DNA of 64,000 nt, from the NCBI RefSeq assembly GCF_001665235.1, contig NZ_LZSC01000057.1, forward strand, positions 186,001 to 250,000, read 5' to 3'. The stretch comes from Mycobacterium sp. 1100029.7. GTDB lineage: Bacteria > Actinomycetota > Actinomycetes > Mycobacteriales > Mycobacteriaceae. Below are positions 35,445 through 43,958 of this stretch, piece by piece (position 1 is the first letter of the stretch; each line of letters starts with the position of its first letter). The notes below the pieces were generated by a model. It did no database searches. It was not told the DNA's origin and saw nothing but the letters and a program-made list of their open reading frames with translations. Made by a program: the position numbers and the translations under genes.

Positions 35445-36788
35445 ATGTCAGTGACGCGGCTGGCGCTCCTGGATCAAGCGGCGTTCCTGCGGTTGCGTGC
35501 CACCGGCCAAGGCAGCGCGGTGCAGTGCACCTGGGTGTACAACCGCGACGTCAACATCGACGAACTACGAAACTTCAACATCCGGCTGGGGTCTGGGCTT
35601 CTGGGGCGCCGGATCGAGCGCTCGCCGCTGCCCTTCGGACGTCATCGCTGGGTCGTTGACGACCAGTCACCCGACATTGTGGTGGAGCCGCGGCAACCGC
35701 GCTCGGAGCTGGGCGCCTGGGTGGAGCGCCGCGCACGGGTACCCGTCGACCCTGAATTCGGTCCGACATTTCATCTGGCGCTGCTGCCGTTTCAAGACGG
35801 CGGCGCCGCGGTCACCGTGGTGTCGTCACACTGCATTGTCGACGGGCTCGGGTTGGCGATTGCCATCGCCGACGCGGTCGACAAGAAGCCGCGTAATCTT
35901 GGCTATTCACAACCCAATTCGCGTGTCCGTTGGCTGGCGGTGGTGCAGGATCTGGTCGGTGCCGTCCTCGGTTTGCCCGCCGCGATCCGCGCGCTGATCG
36001 CGACTCTGCTGATCGTCCGCAACAGTGGCCCCGGCCCGCGCGCGCCTGCCGAAAACCCTTGGCGCACAGCGTCTGACGATCGAGCCACGCTCCCCGCGGT
36101 GACGCTGCAGACCGACGCCGCGGCGTGGGATGCGCGGGCACGCAACCTCGGCGGCAGCAGCAACACACTTTTCGTCGCCTTCATGGCTCGGCTGGCGGTC
36201 CGGATGGGCAGAGTGGCCCCGGGCGGATCCTCGGTCACCGCCGTGCTTCCGGTCAGCGATCGCGCCGGCACCGATGACGACCGCGCCAACGCCTTGACCT
36301 CGATCACACTGACCGTCGACGGCCGAGACGCGATCAGCGACCTGCGCGGGGTGCGCGCCGACGTGAAACGCCGGCTGACATCTCTGGGCGATCGGCCCCA
36401 CGAGATGCTGGCCGGGCTGCCGCTGATTCCGTACACGCCGCAATGGCTGGTCCGGCGCGCCGAAGGTATCGCCATGTCGACCGACCAATTGCCGGTGGGC
36501 TGCTCCAACCTCGGCAGCTTCGATTCCGGCATCGGCCGCATCGACGGTGCGGAGGCGACCGAAGTCGCGGTGCGACTGGTCGAACAAGGCATCACCCATA
36601 GCCGCATCGAGCAGACTCGCGGCCAATTGTTCTGCGCCACAGGCACGATCAACGGCAGCCGATTCCTGTCCGTCGCCGCCTATCGGTGCGGCGCTGACAA
36701 CACCGCGGCGGTCACGCGCGAACTTGTGTGCAGCGCCTTGGCCGACCTTCGGTTGCGAGCCGGCTCGGTCTACGACAGCGGGCACTGA
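35445..36788 (+). CDS. Second condensation-superfamily acyltransferase
   Basis: A 447-residue protein with a condensation/WS-DGAT-like fold. HCIVDG near residue 129 supplies the HxxxDG catalytic motif. GSSNTLFVAFMARLAVRMGR near 238 and ALTSITLTVDGRDAISDLRGVRADVKRRL near 285 resemble the C-terminal subdomain, and DQLPVGCSNLGSFD recalls wax ester synthase-like enzymes. It follows the PapA-like gene by 27 bases and its TGA overlaps the membrane protein ATG (TGATG), so the three are one operon. Probably a second acyl transfer on a shared lipid; inferred from context. Confidence 0.8.
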   Translation: MSVTRLALLDQAAFLRLRATGQGSAVQCTWVYNRDVNIDELRNFNIRLGSGLLGRRIERSPLPFGRHRWVVDDQSPDIVVEPRQPRSELGAWVERRARVPVDPEFGPTFHLALLPFQDGGAAVTVVSSHCIVDGLGLAIAIADAVDKKPRNLGYSQPNSRVRWLAVVQDLVGAVLGLPAAIRALIATLLIVRNSGPGPRAPAENPWRTASDDRATLPAVTLQTDAAAWDARARNLGGSSNTLFVAFMARLAVRMGRVAPGGSSVTAVLPVSDRAGTDDDRANALTSITLTVDGRDAISDLRGVRADVKRRLTSLGDRPHEMLAGLPLIPYTPQWLVRRAEGIAMSTDQLPVGCSNLGSFDSGIGRIDGAEATEVAVRLVEQGITHSRIEQTRGQLFCATGTINGSRFLSVAAYRCGADNTAAVTRELVCSALADLRLRAGSVYDSGH

Positions 36789-38038
36789 TGGCGATGCTGA
36801 GCTCTGAGCCCGATACGGCTGCCCGCCGACGGCTGTACGCGGGCTGCGCCGTCGCGATCGCGGTCTGGTCGGCGGTCGTGTTGTGGTTCGCCATCGATGT
36901 CGTTGCGCTCGACGTGTACTGGATGTCGTACTACTCGGCCACCTATGCCCACGGGTTCGTGCGCCGTGGTCTCGCCGGTGAACTGGCAGGACTGGTCCCC
37001 GGCCACTACTTCGGAGTCGTTCTGAGCCTGCGGTGGCTGTCGACGGCGGTCTACCTGAGCGCCCTGGCGGCGGTGGCCGCCGTGGCGCTGCGCAGCGGCG
37101 CACGATCTGAGCGCAGCCTGATGATGGCGCTGCTGATCCCGTTGCTGCCCTTCGGTATCCCGTTCGCAACCTATTCCGCCCGACCGGACCTGTTCGGCGG
37201 CGCGGCGCTGGCACTGTTCGCTTCGGCGCTGGTGTTACTCCGTTCCCGCGCCGCGGCGATGGCCTCGTGTCTTTTCTTCGGCACCGCGATCGCGGCGCTG
37301 ACGCTGGTACACGAGGCGGTGGGTCTGCAATTCGCCGTGGGTGCCGTGCTGGCGATCGCTGCCCTGGGCGGTGCGCTGCAAGACCGGCGAGGCCTCGCGG
37401 TGCTGCTGGCCGTCGCACCGGGCGCGGCGACGGCGATCGCGGTGGCGGCGTTCGGTCGTCACGACATCGCCTCCCCACTGTGTTCGTCGGTCCCGCATCG
37501 GCTGATGCCTAACCCCTTTGCCACGATCACCTCACCACCGACACTGGTGCGGTATGTGATTGAACGACGGCCACGGCAGACCGACTATCACGACTGGGTG
37601 TGCCGCAACGTGATGCCCAGCTACGACCACGACATCGTCGACGCCGTCCACAGCGTCGGCCACATCGGCGTCGTCGGACTCACCGCTTCGCTGGTCTGCG
37701 GCGCCGTCGCGGTCGCGGTGACCGTGTGGGGCATCTGCGCGGTCTCGGGCGTGCCGCCGCGCGCGTTCGCCGACGCACTGCGGGGCCGTGGGGCGTGGGT
37801 CGTGGCAGGTCTGCTGTTGATCGTCCCGGTGTTCCTCACCGGTTACGACTGGACCCGGTGGCTGACAATCGTGGCATTCGACGTGGGCGTGGTGCAGATC
37901 CTCTTTGCCGCCCAGACACCAGAAATCCTGCACAAACCGGGGCCAAAAGCATTGCGGGCGTTCGGGTGTCTCGTCGTGGAGCTCGCGCTGGTCCCCCTGG
38001 GAACCGTTCCGGGATTCGGTGGACCGCTGATGGTCTGA
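36788..38038 (+). CDS. Polytopic membrane protein (GT-C-like or transporter)
   Basis: A 416-residue protein with about ten hydrophobic segments. After the first segment comes YWMSYYSATYAHGFVRRGLAGELAG; the GFVRRGLxGE motif is common in uncharacterised bacterial membrane proteins of polysaccharide and glycolipid loci. A large non-membrane loop (residues 230-290: HDIASPLCSSVPHRLMPNP, then YHDWVCRNVMPSYDHD) sits between two membrane blocks, as in GT-C glycosyltransferases, but no proven catalytic motif is identified. Third gene of the papA-like operon. The same frame continues with coding-like composition for about 40 codons after the TGA. Confidence 0.75.
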   Translation: MAMLSSEPDTAARRRLYAGCAVAIAVWSAVVLWFAIDVVALDVYWMSYYSATYAHGFVRRGLAGELAGLVPGHYFGVVLSLRWLSTAVYLSALAAVAAVALRSGARSERSLMMALLIPLLPFGIPFATYSARPDLFGGAALALFASALVLLRSRAAAMASCLFFGTAIAALTLVHEAVGLQFAVGAVLAIAALGGALQDRRGLAVLLAVAPGAATAIAVAAFGRHDIASPLCSSVPHRLMPNPFATITSPPTLVRYVIERRPRQTDYHDWVCRNVMPSYDHDIVDAVHSVGHIGVVGLTASLVCGAVAVAVTVWGICAVSGVPPRAFADALRGRGAWVVAGLLLIVPVFLTGYDWTRWLTIVAFDVGVVQILFAAQTPEILHKPGPKALRAFGCLVVELALVPLGTVPGFGGPLMV

Positions 38039-39053
38039 CCGCTGCCGACGCTGTTCGGCGCGGGGTTGGACTTTCTGGTTTCGCCGTACGATCCGCTGAC
38101 GGGCTGGGTGTGGCACGGGCACATCGGCCTGGGGCCGCGCGAAAACCGCGCGACCACCCTTGCCGCATCTCCACACCCGGCGTCGGCCATCAGTACCGGC
38201 GATTTCGGAAGCCGGCGCGCGCGACGACAGCCCTGCTCGGCCAGCAAATCAGCGCACGGCCCTCCTACCGGGCCACTCCCGTGGGCAGCCAACCCCTGCC
38301 GTGGCAAATTAATTCATAACTTTCATAGAAAATATGCATTAGATATGTTCGCCACACTTATAACTCCAAAGCTCGAAGTCGAGTACCGCGCACGCGGCCG
38401 GCATGCGCCGTTGCCGACGATTATTTCCGTGTTCTATTATCGACAAGATGTCCAATCAAGATCGGCTGATGATGCAGCCGGGACGACAATTCATACGGTT
38501 CTCATTTTTAGTATGAATTCGACATGAGTCGCCGGATCACCGGCACCGGACGGCTGGCCACGCCCGACGGGGGGTGTCATCGAAACCGCAGCATGCGGCT
38601 TTTTAGGCTCGCCTTCGCCGCCAATCGGAGTCGCGTCCTCGGAGCGTTCTGAGGGGGCAGCACGGGCGCCATGGGAGCCCGCACTCAATTTTTGATCGTG
38701 AGATTTTTATTCGCTTGGTGTGAGTGCGCGGTCCGCAATTAACTTCTCGTCCACCCCCGGGTACTTCCAAGTTCGCAGCAGGTAGACCGTTTATTCGGCG
38801 GTCGATTCATCCGAAGCTCCGTTGACGGCGTTGTCGCGGTGGATCGAGCACTGTGTGGCAATCGCAGACATCGATCGAAATCTTTTGCGCCGGGAACCGA
38901 TAGCTTTGCCCCACGAGGAGCTGAGCCTAGTCAGCAGCAAACCATCTCCTCACTGCTCGCGATCGCAGGGTCGCTCAATGTTGTCGACGTTCAGCACCGC
39001 CGGTGAAGGCACGCGGCCGGAGGTGCTCGAACAGGCTGGGGCGGAGGAAGCCA
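38039..39053. other. 1-kb non-coding, AT-rich region upstream of the PPE cluster
   Basis: No convincing gene. From 38039 to about 38160 the composition still looks coding in the frame of the preceding gene. From about 38300 to 38520 the sequence is clearly AT-richer than the rest of the window, with runs such as AATTAATTCATAAC and GAAAATATGCATTAGATATG. A terminator-like hairpin lies at 38586-38604. Beyond about 38700 there are further AT-rich patches, then GGAGGAAGCC just before the PPE ATG at 39054. AT-rich DNA in mycobacteria is often bound by Lsr2 and marks regulated or acquired segments. Confidence 0.6.
38586..38604 (+). terminator. Intrinsic terminator-like hairpin
   Basis: CCGCA (38586-38590) pairs with TGCGG (38594-38598) around the loop GCA, followed by CTTTTT (38599-38604). 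It is a good Rho-independent terminator by eye, rare in mycobacteria. The closest plus-strand gene ends 550 bases upstream, so it may end a read-through transcript or an unrecognised small RNA. Confidence 0.5.
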
Positions 39054-40316
39054 ATGGATTTCGGAGCGTTACCGCCGGAGATCAACTCCGGGAAGATCTA
39101 CTCGGGACCGGGGTCGGCTCCGCTGCTGCTCGCCGCCGCCGCGTGGGATGGACTGGCCGCCGAATTACATTCGACCGCAGCCGCTTACGGTTCAACTCTC
39201 GCCGAACTGAGAACCGCCTGGCACGGCCCCTCGGCGACAGCGATGGCCGCGGCGGCGGCCCCCTACATCGCGTGGCTGGGCAGTAGCGCCGCACAAGCCG
39301 AGCAGACGTCAGTTCAAGCCAGGGCTGCGGCTGCGGCCTATGAGGCCGTGTTCGCTGCCACGGTCCCGCCGCCGGTGATCGAGGCCAATCGGGCGTTGTT
39401 GTTGTCCTTGATCGCGACGAACTTTCTGGGTCAGAACACGCCGGCGATCGCGGCGACCGAGGCCCAGTACGCCGAGATGTGGGCCCAGGACGCCGCCGCC
39501 ATGTACGCCTATGCCGGCTCGTCGGCCGCGGCAACCCGCCTGACGCCGTTCACCGAACCCCCGACCACCGCCGACACCAATGGGGAGAGTGACCAGTCAG
39601 CCGCGGTCAGCTCCGCACTTCAGTCGTCGACCGCCTCGGGCGTGGAATCCGCACTTTCGCAAGCTGTCTCGCAAACGCCACTAGCGGCGCAAAGCCTCGC
39701 GGTGAACGCGAATGCGGTCACTGCGGCGGCGGGGCTCCCGCTGAGCCTGACGGACATCACCGGGATCCTGAAAACGTTCAACAGCGTCATGGGCACGATC
39801 TCCGGACCGTACACGCCGCTGGGTGTGGCGAACTTGATGAAGAACTGGTACCAGATCGCCGTCAGCATCCCGAACCTCGGCGTGGGCATTCAAGGTATCG
39901 GCCCACTACTTCACCCCAAGCCGCTCCTGGGCGTCTTGGCTCCGCTGTTGCGCAGCGATCTGCTGACCGGCTCGAGCGCACTGTCAAGTGCGGGAACGGT
40001 TTCGGCCGCAGCGGGCCGTGCCGGGTTAGTGGGGTCGTTGTCGGTGCCGGCGAGCTGGGCCTCGGCGGTTCCGGCGATCAGAACGGTCGCCGCCGAATTG
40101 CCGGAAACCATGCTCGACGCCGCCCCGGCAATGGCCGTGAAGGGTCAGCAAGGCATGTTCGGCCCCACTGCCCTGTCGAGTTTGGCCGGACGTGCTGTGG
40201 GCGCGTCCGCCACCCGTGCCGTCGCGGGACGGACCGTTCGCGTGCCCGGTGCTGTGGCTGCCGACGACATCGCCACCACGTCCACCGTCATCGTCATACC
40301 GCCGAACGCGAAATAA
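39054..40316 (+). CDS. PPE family protein (PPE-SVP subfamily)
   Basis: A 420-residue PPE protein. N-terminal PPE domain: MDFGALPPEINSGKIYSGPG with PPE at residues 7-9, and WHGPSAT near 57 as the WxG motif. The domain ends near residue 170 with AAAMYAYAGSSAAATRLTPF. The C-terminal region carries the SVP signature GSLSVPASWASAVPAIR near 330, defining the PPE-SVP group. Exported by type VII secretion, usually as a heterodimer with a PE protein; no PE gene is present. ATG 39054 follows GGAGGAAGCC. First of three PPE genes in tandem. Confidence 0.93.
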   Translation: MDFGALPPEINSGKIYSGPGSAPLLLAAAAWDGLAAELHSTAAAYGSTLAELRTAWHGPSATAMAAAAAPYIAWLGSSAAQAEQTSVQARAAAAAYEAVFAATVPPPVIEANRALLLSLIATNFLGQNTPAIAATEAQYAEMWAQDAAAMYAYAGSSAAATRLTPFTEPPTTADTNGESDQSAAVSSALQSSTASGVESALSQAVSQTPLAAQSLAVNANAVTAAAGLPLSLTDITGILKTFNSVMGTISGPYTPLGVANLMKNWYQIAVSIPNLGVGIQGIGPLLHPKPLLGVLAPLLRSDLLTGSSALSSAGTVSAAAGRAGLVGSLSVPASWASAVPAIRTVAAELPETMLDAAPAMAVKGQQGMFGPTALSSLAGRAVGASATRAVAGRTVRVPGAVAADDIATTSTVIVIPPNAK

Positions 40317-40329
40317 GGAAGGTGCGGCA

Positions 40330-41697
40330 ATGGTTTTCGGGGATTTCGCAGCACTCCCGCCGGAGGTGATCTCCACCCAGCTTTATTCCGGCCCGGGCGC
40401 CGAGTCGTTGCTGGCCGCCGCGGCGGCGTGGGACGGGCTGGCTGTCGAGTTGCACGACACGGCGGCGGCGTACGGCTCGGTCATCTCGGAGTTGGCCGCC
40501 GAGTCGTGGCAGGGTCCGGCGTCGGAGTCCATGACCGTCGCGGCGGCCCCTTATGTGGCGTGGCTGTTGACGACGGCGAACCAGGCCGAGGAATCTGCTG
40601 CCCAGGCCCTGGCCGCTGCCGGGGCGTACGAGGCAGCGTTTGCCGCGGCCGTGCCGCCACCGGTCGTCGCGGCCAACCGTAGTGAGTTGGCGGCGCTGCT
40701 GCAGACCAACGTCTTGGGTCAAAACGGCGCGGCGATTGCGGCCACCGAAGCCGAGTACGGCCAGATGTGGGCCCAGGATGTCGCCGTCATGTTCGAGTAC
40801 GCCAGCGCATCGGAGTCGGCCGGCGAGTTGACCCCGTTCGAAAACGCTCCGGCGACAACCAATGACGCCGGTTCGGCGGCCCAGGCTGCCGCCGTTACCG
40901 CGTCGGAGTCACAGTCGTTGTCGTCGTGGCTGAAGCAGATCGAGGACTACCTCACTTCGCTGTCCAGCCAGTACACCAAGTTCTGGCAGAACTTGATCGG
41001 AGGGGCCACAGGCAGTACGGAGGTGGCACCCCTGTGGGAGGCGCTGTACTCGAGCATTGGGCAGGTCGGCACTCAGGCGACGTGGACCAACGTCGTCAAT
41101 GCCAGTAGTAGCCTGGGCATTTCGCAGTGGAAGAACTTCTTCATCTACGCGCCGTGGAGCGCCGCGATGTCGAAGACGTCGTTGGGCGCCGGCTTGGCGT
41201 CACCGGGGCATGTTGCCGCGGCCGTCCCGGTCAAGCCCGTCTCGGCGGTATTGGGCAATGCGCCCACGGTCGGCAAGTTGTCGGTGCCGCCGAGTTGGGC
41301 GACCGCCGCCCCGGCAATCCGGCTGGCTTCCAGTGCGCTACCGGCCGCCAACGTCGCTGCGGCTGCTGTGGCAGGTTTCACGGGCGGCCTTATCAACGAG
41401 GCGACCCTGGGCAGTCTGGCGGGCGGCGCGCTGGGCAGCCCGGCGGCGCGCGTCGTCAGCTCGACCGGCATCCAGGCCCCCGCGATCACCGGTGAGCGCC
41501 GCACCGCGCCGGTCAAGCTCGATCGCATCATCGCCCAACTCCAAGAGATGCCCGACCAAGTACAGCACTGGAACGTCGACGAGGCCGGTCTCGATGAACT
41601 GGTCGCCAAACTCAGAACGACGCCCGGCGTACACGCCGTGCACGTGAGCGACGGCGAGGAGATCGCGGTCGGCGGGCCCGACTCGAAGCTGGGATAA
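40330..41697 (+). CDS. PPE family protein (PPE-SVP subfamily) with C-terminal extension
   Basis: A 455-residue PPE protein. MVFGDFAALPPEVISTQLYSGPG and SWQGPASES give the PPE and WxG motifs; VGKLSVPPSWATAAPAIR is the SVP signature. After the usual end of the SVP region it has about 60 extra residues (KLDRIIAQLQEMPDQVQHW ... GVHAVHVSDGEEIAVGG) that are charged and structured, unlike the Gly/Ala-rich PPE tails. ATG 40330 follows AAGGAAGGTGCGGC and lies 13 bases after the first PPE stop, so the two are co-transcribed. Confidence 0.93.
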   Translation: MVFGDFAALPPEVISTQLYSGPGAESLLAAAAAWDGLAVELHDTAAAYGSVISELAAESWQGPASESMTVAAAPYVAWLLTTANQAEESAAQALAAAGAYEAAFAAAVPPPVVAANRSELAALLQTNVLGQNGAAIAATEAEYGQMWAQDVAVMFEYASASESAGELTPFENAPATTNDAGSAAQAAAVTASESQSLSSWLKQIEDYLTSLSSQYTKFWQNLIGGATGSTEVAPLWEALYSSIGQVGTQATWTNVVNASSSLGISQWKNFFIYAPWSAAMSKTSLGAGLASPGHVAAAVPVKPVSAVLGNAPTVGKLSVPPSWATAAPAIRLASSALPAANVAAAAVAGFTGGLINEATLGSLAGGALGSPAARVVSSTGIQAPAITGERRTAPVKLDRIIAQLQEMPDQVQHWNVDEAGLDELVAKLRTTPGVHAVHVSDGEEIAVGGPDSKLG

Positions 41698-41739
41698 GAC
41701 ATGCAACGCAATGGTTTTCGGACTATCGAGGGAGGATTC

Positions 41740-42105
41740 GTGAAACTGCTTGTGGCACTTCTGAGCGTATCGCTGGCAATGGTCGTCGCGCCGCCCGTGC
41801 ATGCCATCCCCGGCGAGGACGAGGCGGCCACCGACGAGAACAACGAGGTGTTCATCGCCGACCTATCCAAGGTAGGGATCAGCTTCCAAGACCCTGGCCA
41901 AGCGGTGTCTGCCGGAAAGGCCGTATGCGCCTTGATCTCTCGAGGTGTCTCCGGGCTCCAATTGCTCAACGATCTGCGGGAAAACAACCCCGCGCTGACT
42001 ACCAATGGGGCCGCGCAGTTCGCGACGATATCGGCAAAGTCGTACTGCCCCAGGCAACTCGACGCCTCTGCAGGACCCAGTGTCAAGGGCGGTGGTGGCG
42101 GCTGA
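41740..42105 (+). CDS. DUF732 secreted protein between PPE genes
   Basis: A 121-residue exported protein with signal peptide KLLVALLSVSLAMVVAPPVHA. The mature part is a DUF732 domain: VFIADLSKVGISFQDPGQAVSAGKAVCALISRG ... NPALTTNGAAQFATISAKSYCP, with two conserved Cys likely bridged. GTG 41740 was chosen because GGAGG lies 4 bases upstream; the frame opens at ATG 41701, just after the PPE stop. DUF732 proteins are small mycobacterial exported proteins of unknown function. Here it is embedded in a PPE gene cluster, 35 bases before the third PPE gene. Confidence 0.88.
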   Translation: MKLLVALLSVSLAMVVAPPVHAIPGEDEAATDENNEVFIADLSKVGISFQDPGQAVSAGKAVCALISRGVSGLQLLNDLRENNPALTTNGAAQFATISAKSYCPRQLDASAGPSVKGGGGG

Positions 42106-42140
42106 TCAACCAATCGGGTGCATTACATCCCTACCTAGCA

Positions 42141-43046
42141 ATGGACTTCGGCAACCGTGCGCCGGAAATCAGTTCCGGGCTGCTGCATTCGGGTCCCGGC
42201 CCGGCATCACTGGTGAACGCCGCCAAGGCATGGCGGACACTTGCCGCCCAACTCGACGACGCGGTTGTGGGCTCCGAGGCACTGATCGCTGAGCCGATGA
42301 CGGAATGCCAATTCGTCACGGACCAACTGACGTGGCTGAGGGCGACCGCCGCACAGGCCCAGCAGGTGGCCGTCCACGCCACGGCGGCGGCAAGTGCCTA
42401 CGGTTCGGCACTGGCCGCGATGGTGGCACCACAGGTGATTGCGGCCAACCGTTCGCGGCGGTCCTCGTTGGCCGCGACGAACCACCTCGGCCAACTCAGT
42501 GCGGCCATCGCAGACACCGACGCCGATTACGAACGGATGTGGTTGCAAGACGCGGCCACCATGTATGTCTACGCCCGAGCCTCGGCCAGCGCTGCGAAGC
42601 TGACGCCGTTCAGTTCGCCGCCGCTGCACAACGGAACGGTCCCACCACGCAACTGGGCTCTGATCGCGGCTCCCGAGATCACGGCGACCGGCCAACAGGT
42701 GGTCGCTGCTATCCCGATGGCCCTCGACGCGCTGTCGTCCTCACCGCTGACGACCCTGGGCGCGTCGTTGTCGCCGGTTACGGCGCCGCTGTCCAGGTTG
42801 AGTTCACTTGCGACGCCCGCGGATGCCGCGCTCGGTCACCTGAACTCTTTGAACAAGACCGCGGCGCTCGTCAGCGCGGCGGCCATGCGGTTGCCTCCGA
42901 CCGGCGCGCATAACACGACGCCGCGCGTGAGCTGCGGCAGCGGCGCATCTGTCGGCGGATTGTCGGTGCCTCGAGCGTGGGGGCATACGGCCCCGCGCCC
43001 AGAGGGGCTGGCTCAGGAAGCCGATCAGGTTGACCACAGCCAGTGA
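42141..43046 (+). CDS. Degenerate short PPE-family protein
   Basis: A 301-residue PPE-like protein. The start MDFGNRAPEISSGLLHSGPGPASLV aligns with the PPE N-terminus, but the motif reads APE instead of PPE. No WxG is visible at the expected position (IAEPMTECQF). The rest of the helical domain is recognisable (AAIADTDADYERMWLQDAATMYVYARASASAAKLTPF), and the SVP signature remains (VGGLSVPRAWGHTAP). The middle region is shorter than in its neighbours. No strong ribosome site precedes ATG 42141. It may be a divergent paralogue losing function or one with an altered partner. Confidence 0.8.
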   Translation: MDFGNRAPEISSGLLHSGPGPASLVNAAKAWRTLAAQLDDAVVGSEALIAEPMTECQFVTDQLTWLRATAAQAQQVAVHATAAASAYGSALAAMVAPQVIAANRSRRSSLAATNHLGQLSAAIADTDADYERMWLQDAATMYVYARASASAAKLTPFSSPPLHNGTVPPRNWALIAAPEITATGQQVVAAIPMALDALSSSPLTTLGASLSPVTAPLSRLSSLATPADAALGHLNSLNKTAALVSAAAMRLPPTGAHNTTPRVSCGSGASVGGLSVPRAWGHTAPRPEGLAQEADQVDHSQ

Positions 43047-43134
43047 CTCTGGCCGGTAAACCACAAAAACCAAATTGATATCGAATAGAGCCCACTACTT
43101 CCGCTGATAAAAATTGCTTATTTAGCATCACGCG

Positions 43135-43944
43135 ATGCGGAAGTTCTCCAGCGATGTGGATATGCAGCGATCTCGCGCTGTTTGCCGGCGCGACGTGCTG
43201 CGCTACGCCATCGCTGCGCCGGCGCTGCCAGCGTTGTTTGCGGCATCGGCAAGTATCGCCGTCCCTGCGGTGGCCGCCGCGCCTCCCCGACTGATCGACT
43301 TCGCCATGCGCCAAGTTTCCGCAGAGCATATTCGAGCTGCCGGCTACTCCGGGGTCATCAACTACGTATCGCTGTCGCGTCCCGGCTCGTCCATGGGCGC
43401 CAAGCCGATTACCCGGTCTTACGCCGAGCAGCTGACCGCCGCGGGGCTGATGATCGTGAGCAATTATCAATACGGCAAGCCAGGCGGGACAGCGCCGTCG
43501 GATTTCAGGCGCGGGTTCGAGGGCGGTGTCTCCGATGCTCGCACCGCCTGGAAGCTGCACACCGCGGCCGGAGGCGGCCAGAGTGCCCCGATCTTCTTCA
43601 GCGTCGACGAGGACATAAACCACGACACCTGGAACAACCTGGCGCTCAAGTGGTTTCGCGGAATCAACTCGGTACTGGGAGTACAACGCACCGGCGTTTA
43701 CGGTGGTATCGATGTATGCCGATGGGCCGCCGCCGACGGCGTCATAGGAAGCTCGCGCACTCCTGGTCACCGGTGGGCATGGCAGACCAGGTCATGGTCC
43801 AGCGGCCGCATCGAGCCCACCGCGGTTCTCTACCAACGCGTGGTGAGTACGGCGTCGAATCCGGGGCCGGTCGTCGGCGGACTCGAGGTCGACGTCAATG
43901 ACGTCCTCGCCGAGGATTGCGGCCAGTGGAATTTACATCCCTGA
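43135..43944 (+). CDS. DUF1906 (glycoside hydrolase-like) exported protein
   Basis: A 269-residue protein with a likely Tat-type signal (CRRDVLRYAIAAPALPALFAASASIAVPAVAAA) and a DUF1906 TIM-barrel domain: LIDFAMRQVSAEHIRAAGYSGVINYVS, LTAAGLMIVSNYQYG, APIFFSVDEDINHD, RTGVYGGIDVCRWA and a C-terminal GGLEVDVNDV. Rv2525c of M. tuberculosis is a Tat-exported DUF1906 protein linked to cell-wall integrity, and this looks like a paralogue. The acidic pair in FSVDED is the likely active site. Start could be ATG 43162 (MQRSRAV). The gene lies after the PPE cluster, 88 bases from the last PPE stop. Confidence 0.82.
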   Translation: MRKFSSDVDMQRSRAVCRRDVLRYAIAAPALPALFAASASIAVPAVAAAPPRLIDFAMRQVSAEHIRAAGYSGVINYVSLSRPGSSMGAKPITRSYAEQLTAAGLMIVSNYQYGKPGGTAPSDFRRGFEGGVSDARTAWKLHTAAGGGQSAPIFFSVDEDINHDTWNNLALKWFRGINSVLGVQRTGVYGGIDVCRWAAADGVIGSSRTPGHRWAWQTRSWSSGRIEPTAVLYQRVVSTASNPGPVVGGLEVDVNDVLAEDCGQWNLHP

Positions 43945-43958
43945 CCTGCGGAAATGAG

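Noticed and set aside
35907..37478. 523-codon antisense frame opposite the condensation and membrane genes
   Set aside because: It spans two clear plus-strand genes and is Arg/Pro-rich without motifs.
38066..38527. 153-codon frame after the polytopic membrane gene as an independent gene
   Set aside because: No ribosome site, and composition becomes non-coding after about 40 codons; better explained as possible read-through of the upstream gene.
38521..38700. M-box, cobalamin or c-di-AMP riboswitch before the PPE cluster
   Set aside because: A terminator-like hairpin is present but no conserved riboswitch core was recognised.
39054..43046. PE gene paired with the PPE genes
   Set aside because: No short frame with a PE-type N-terminus (about 100 residues, Pro-Glu near residue 8) was found within or just upstream of the cluster.
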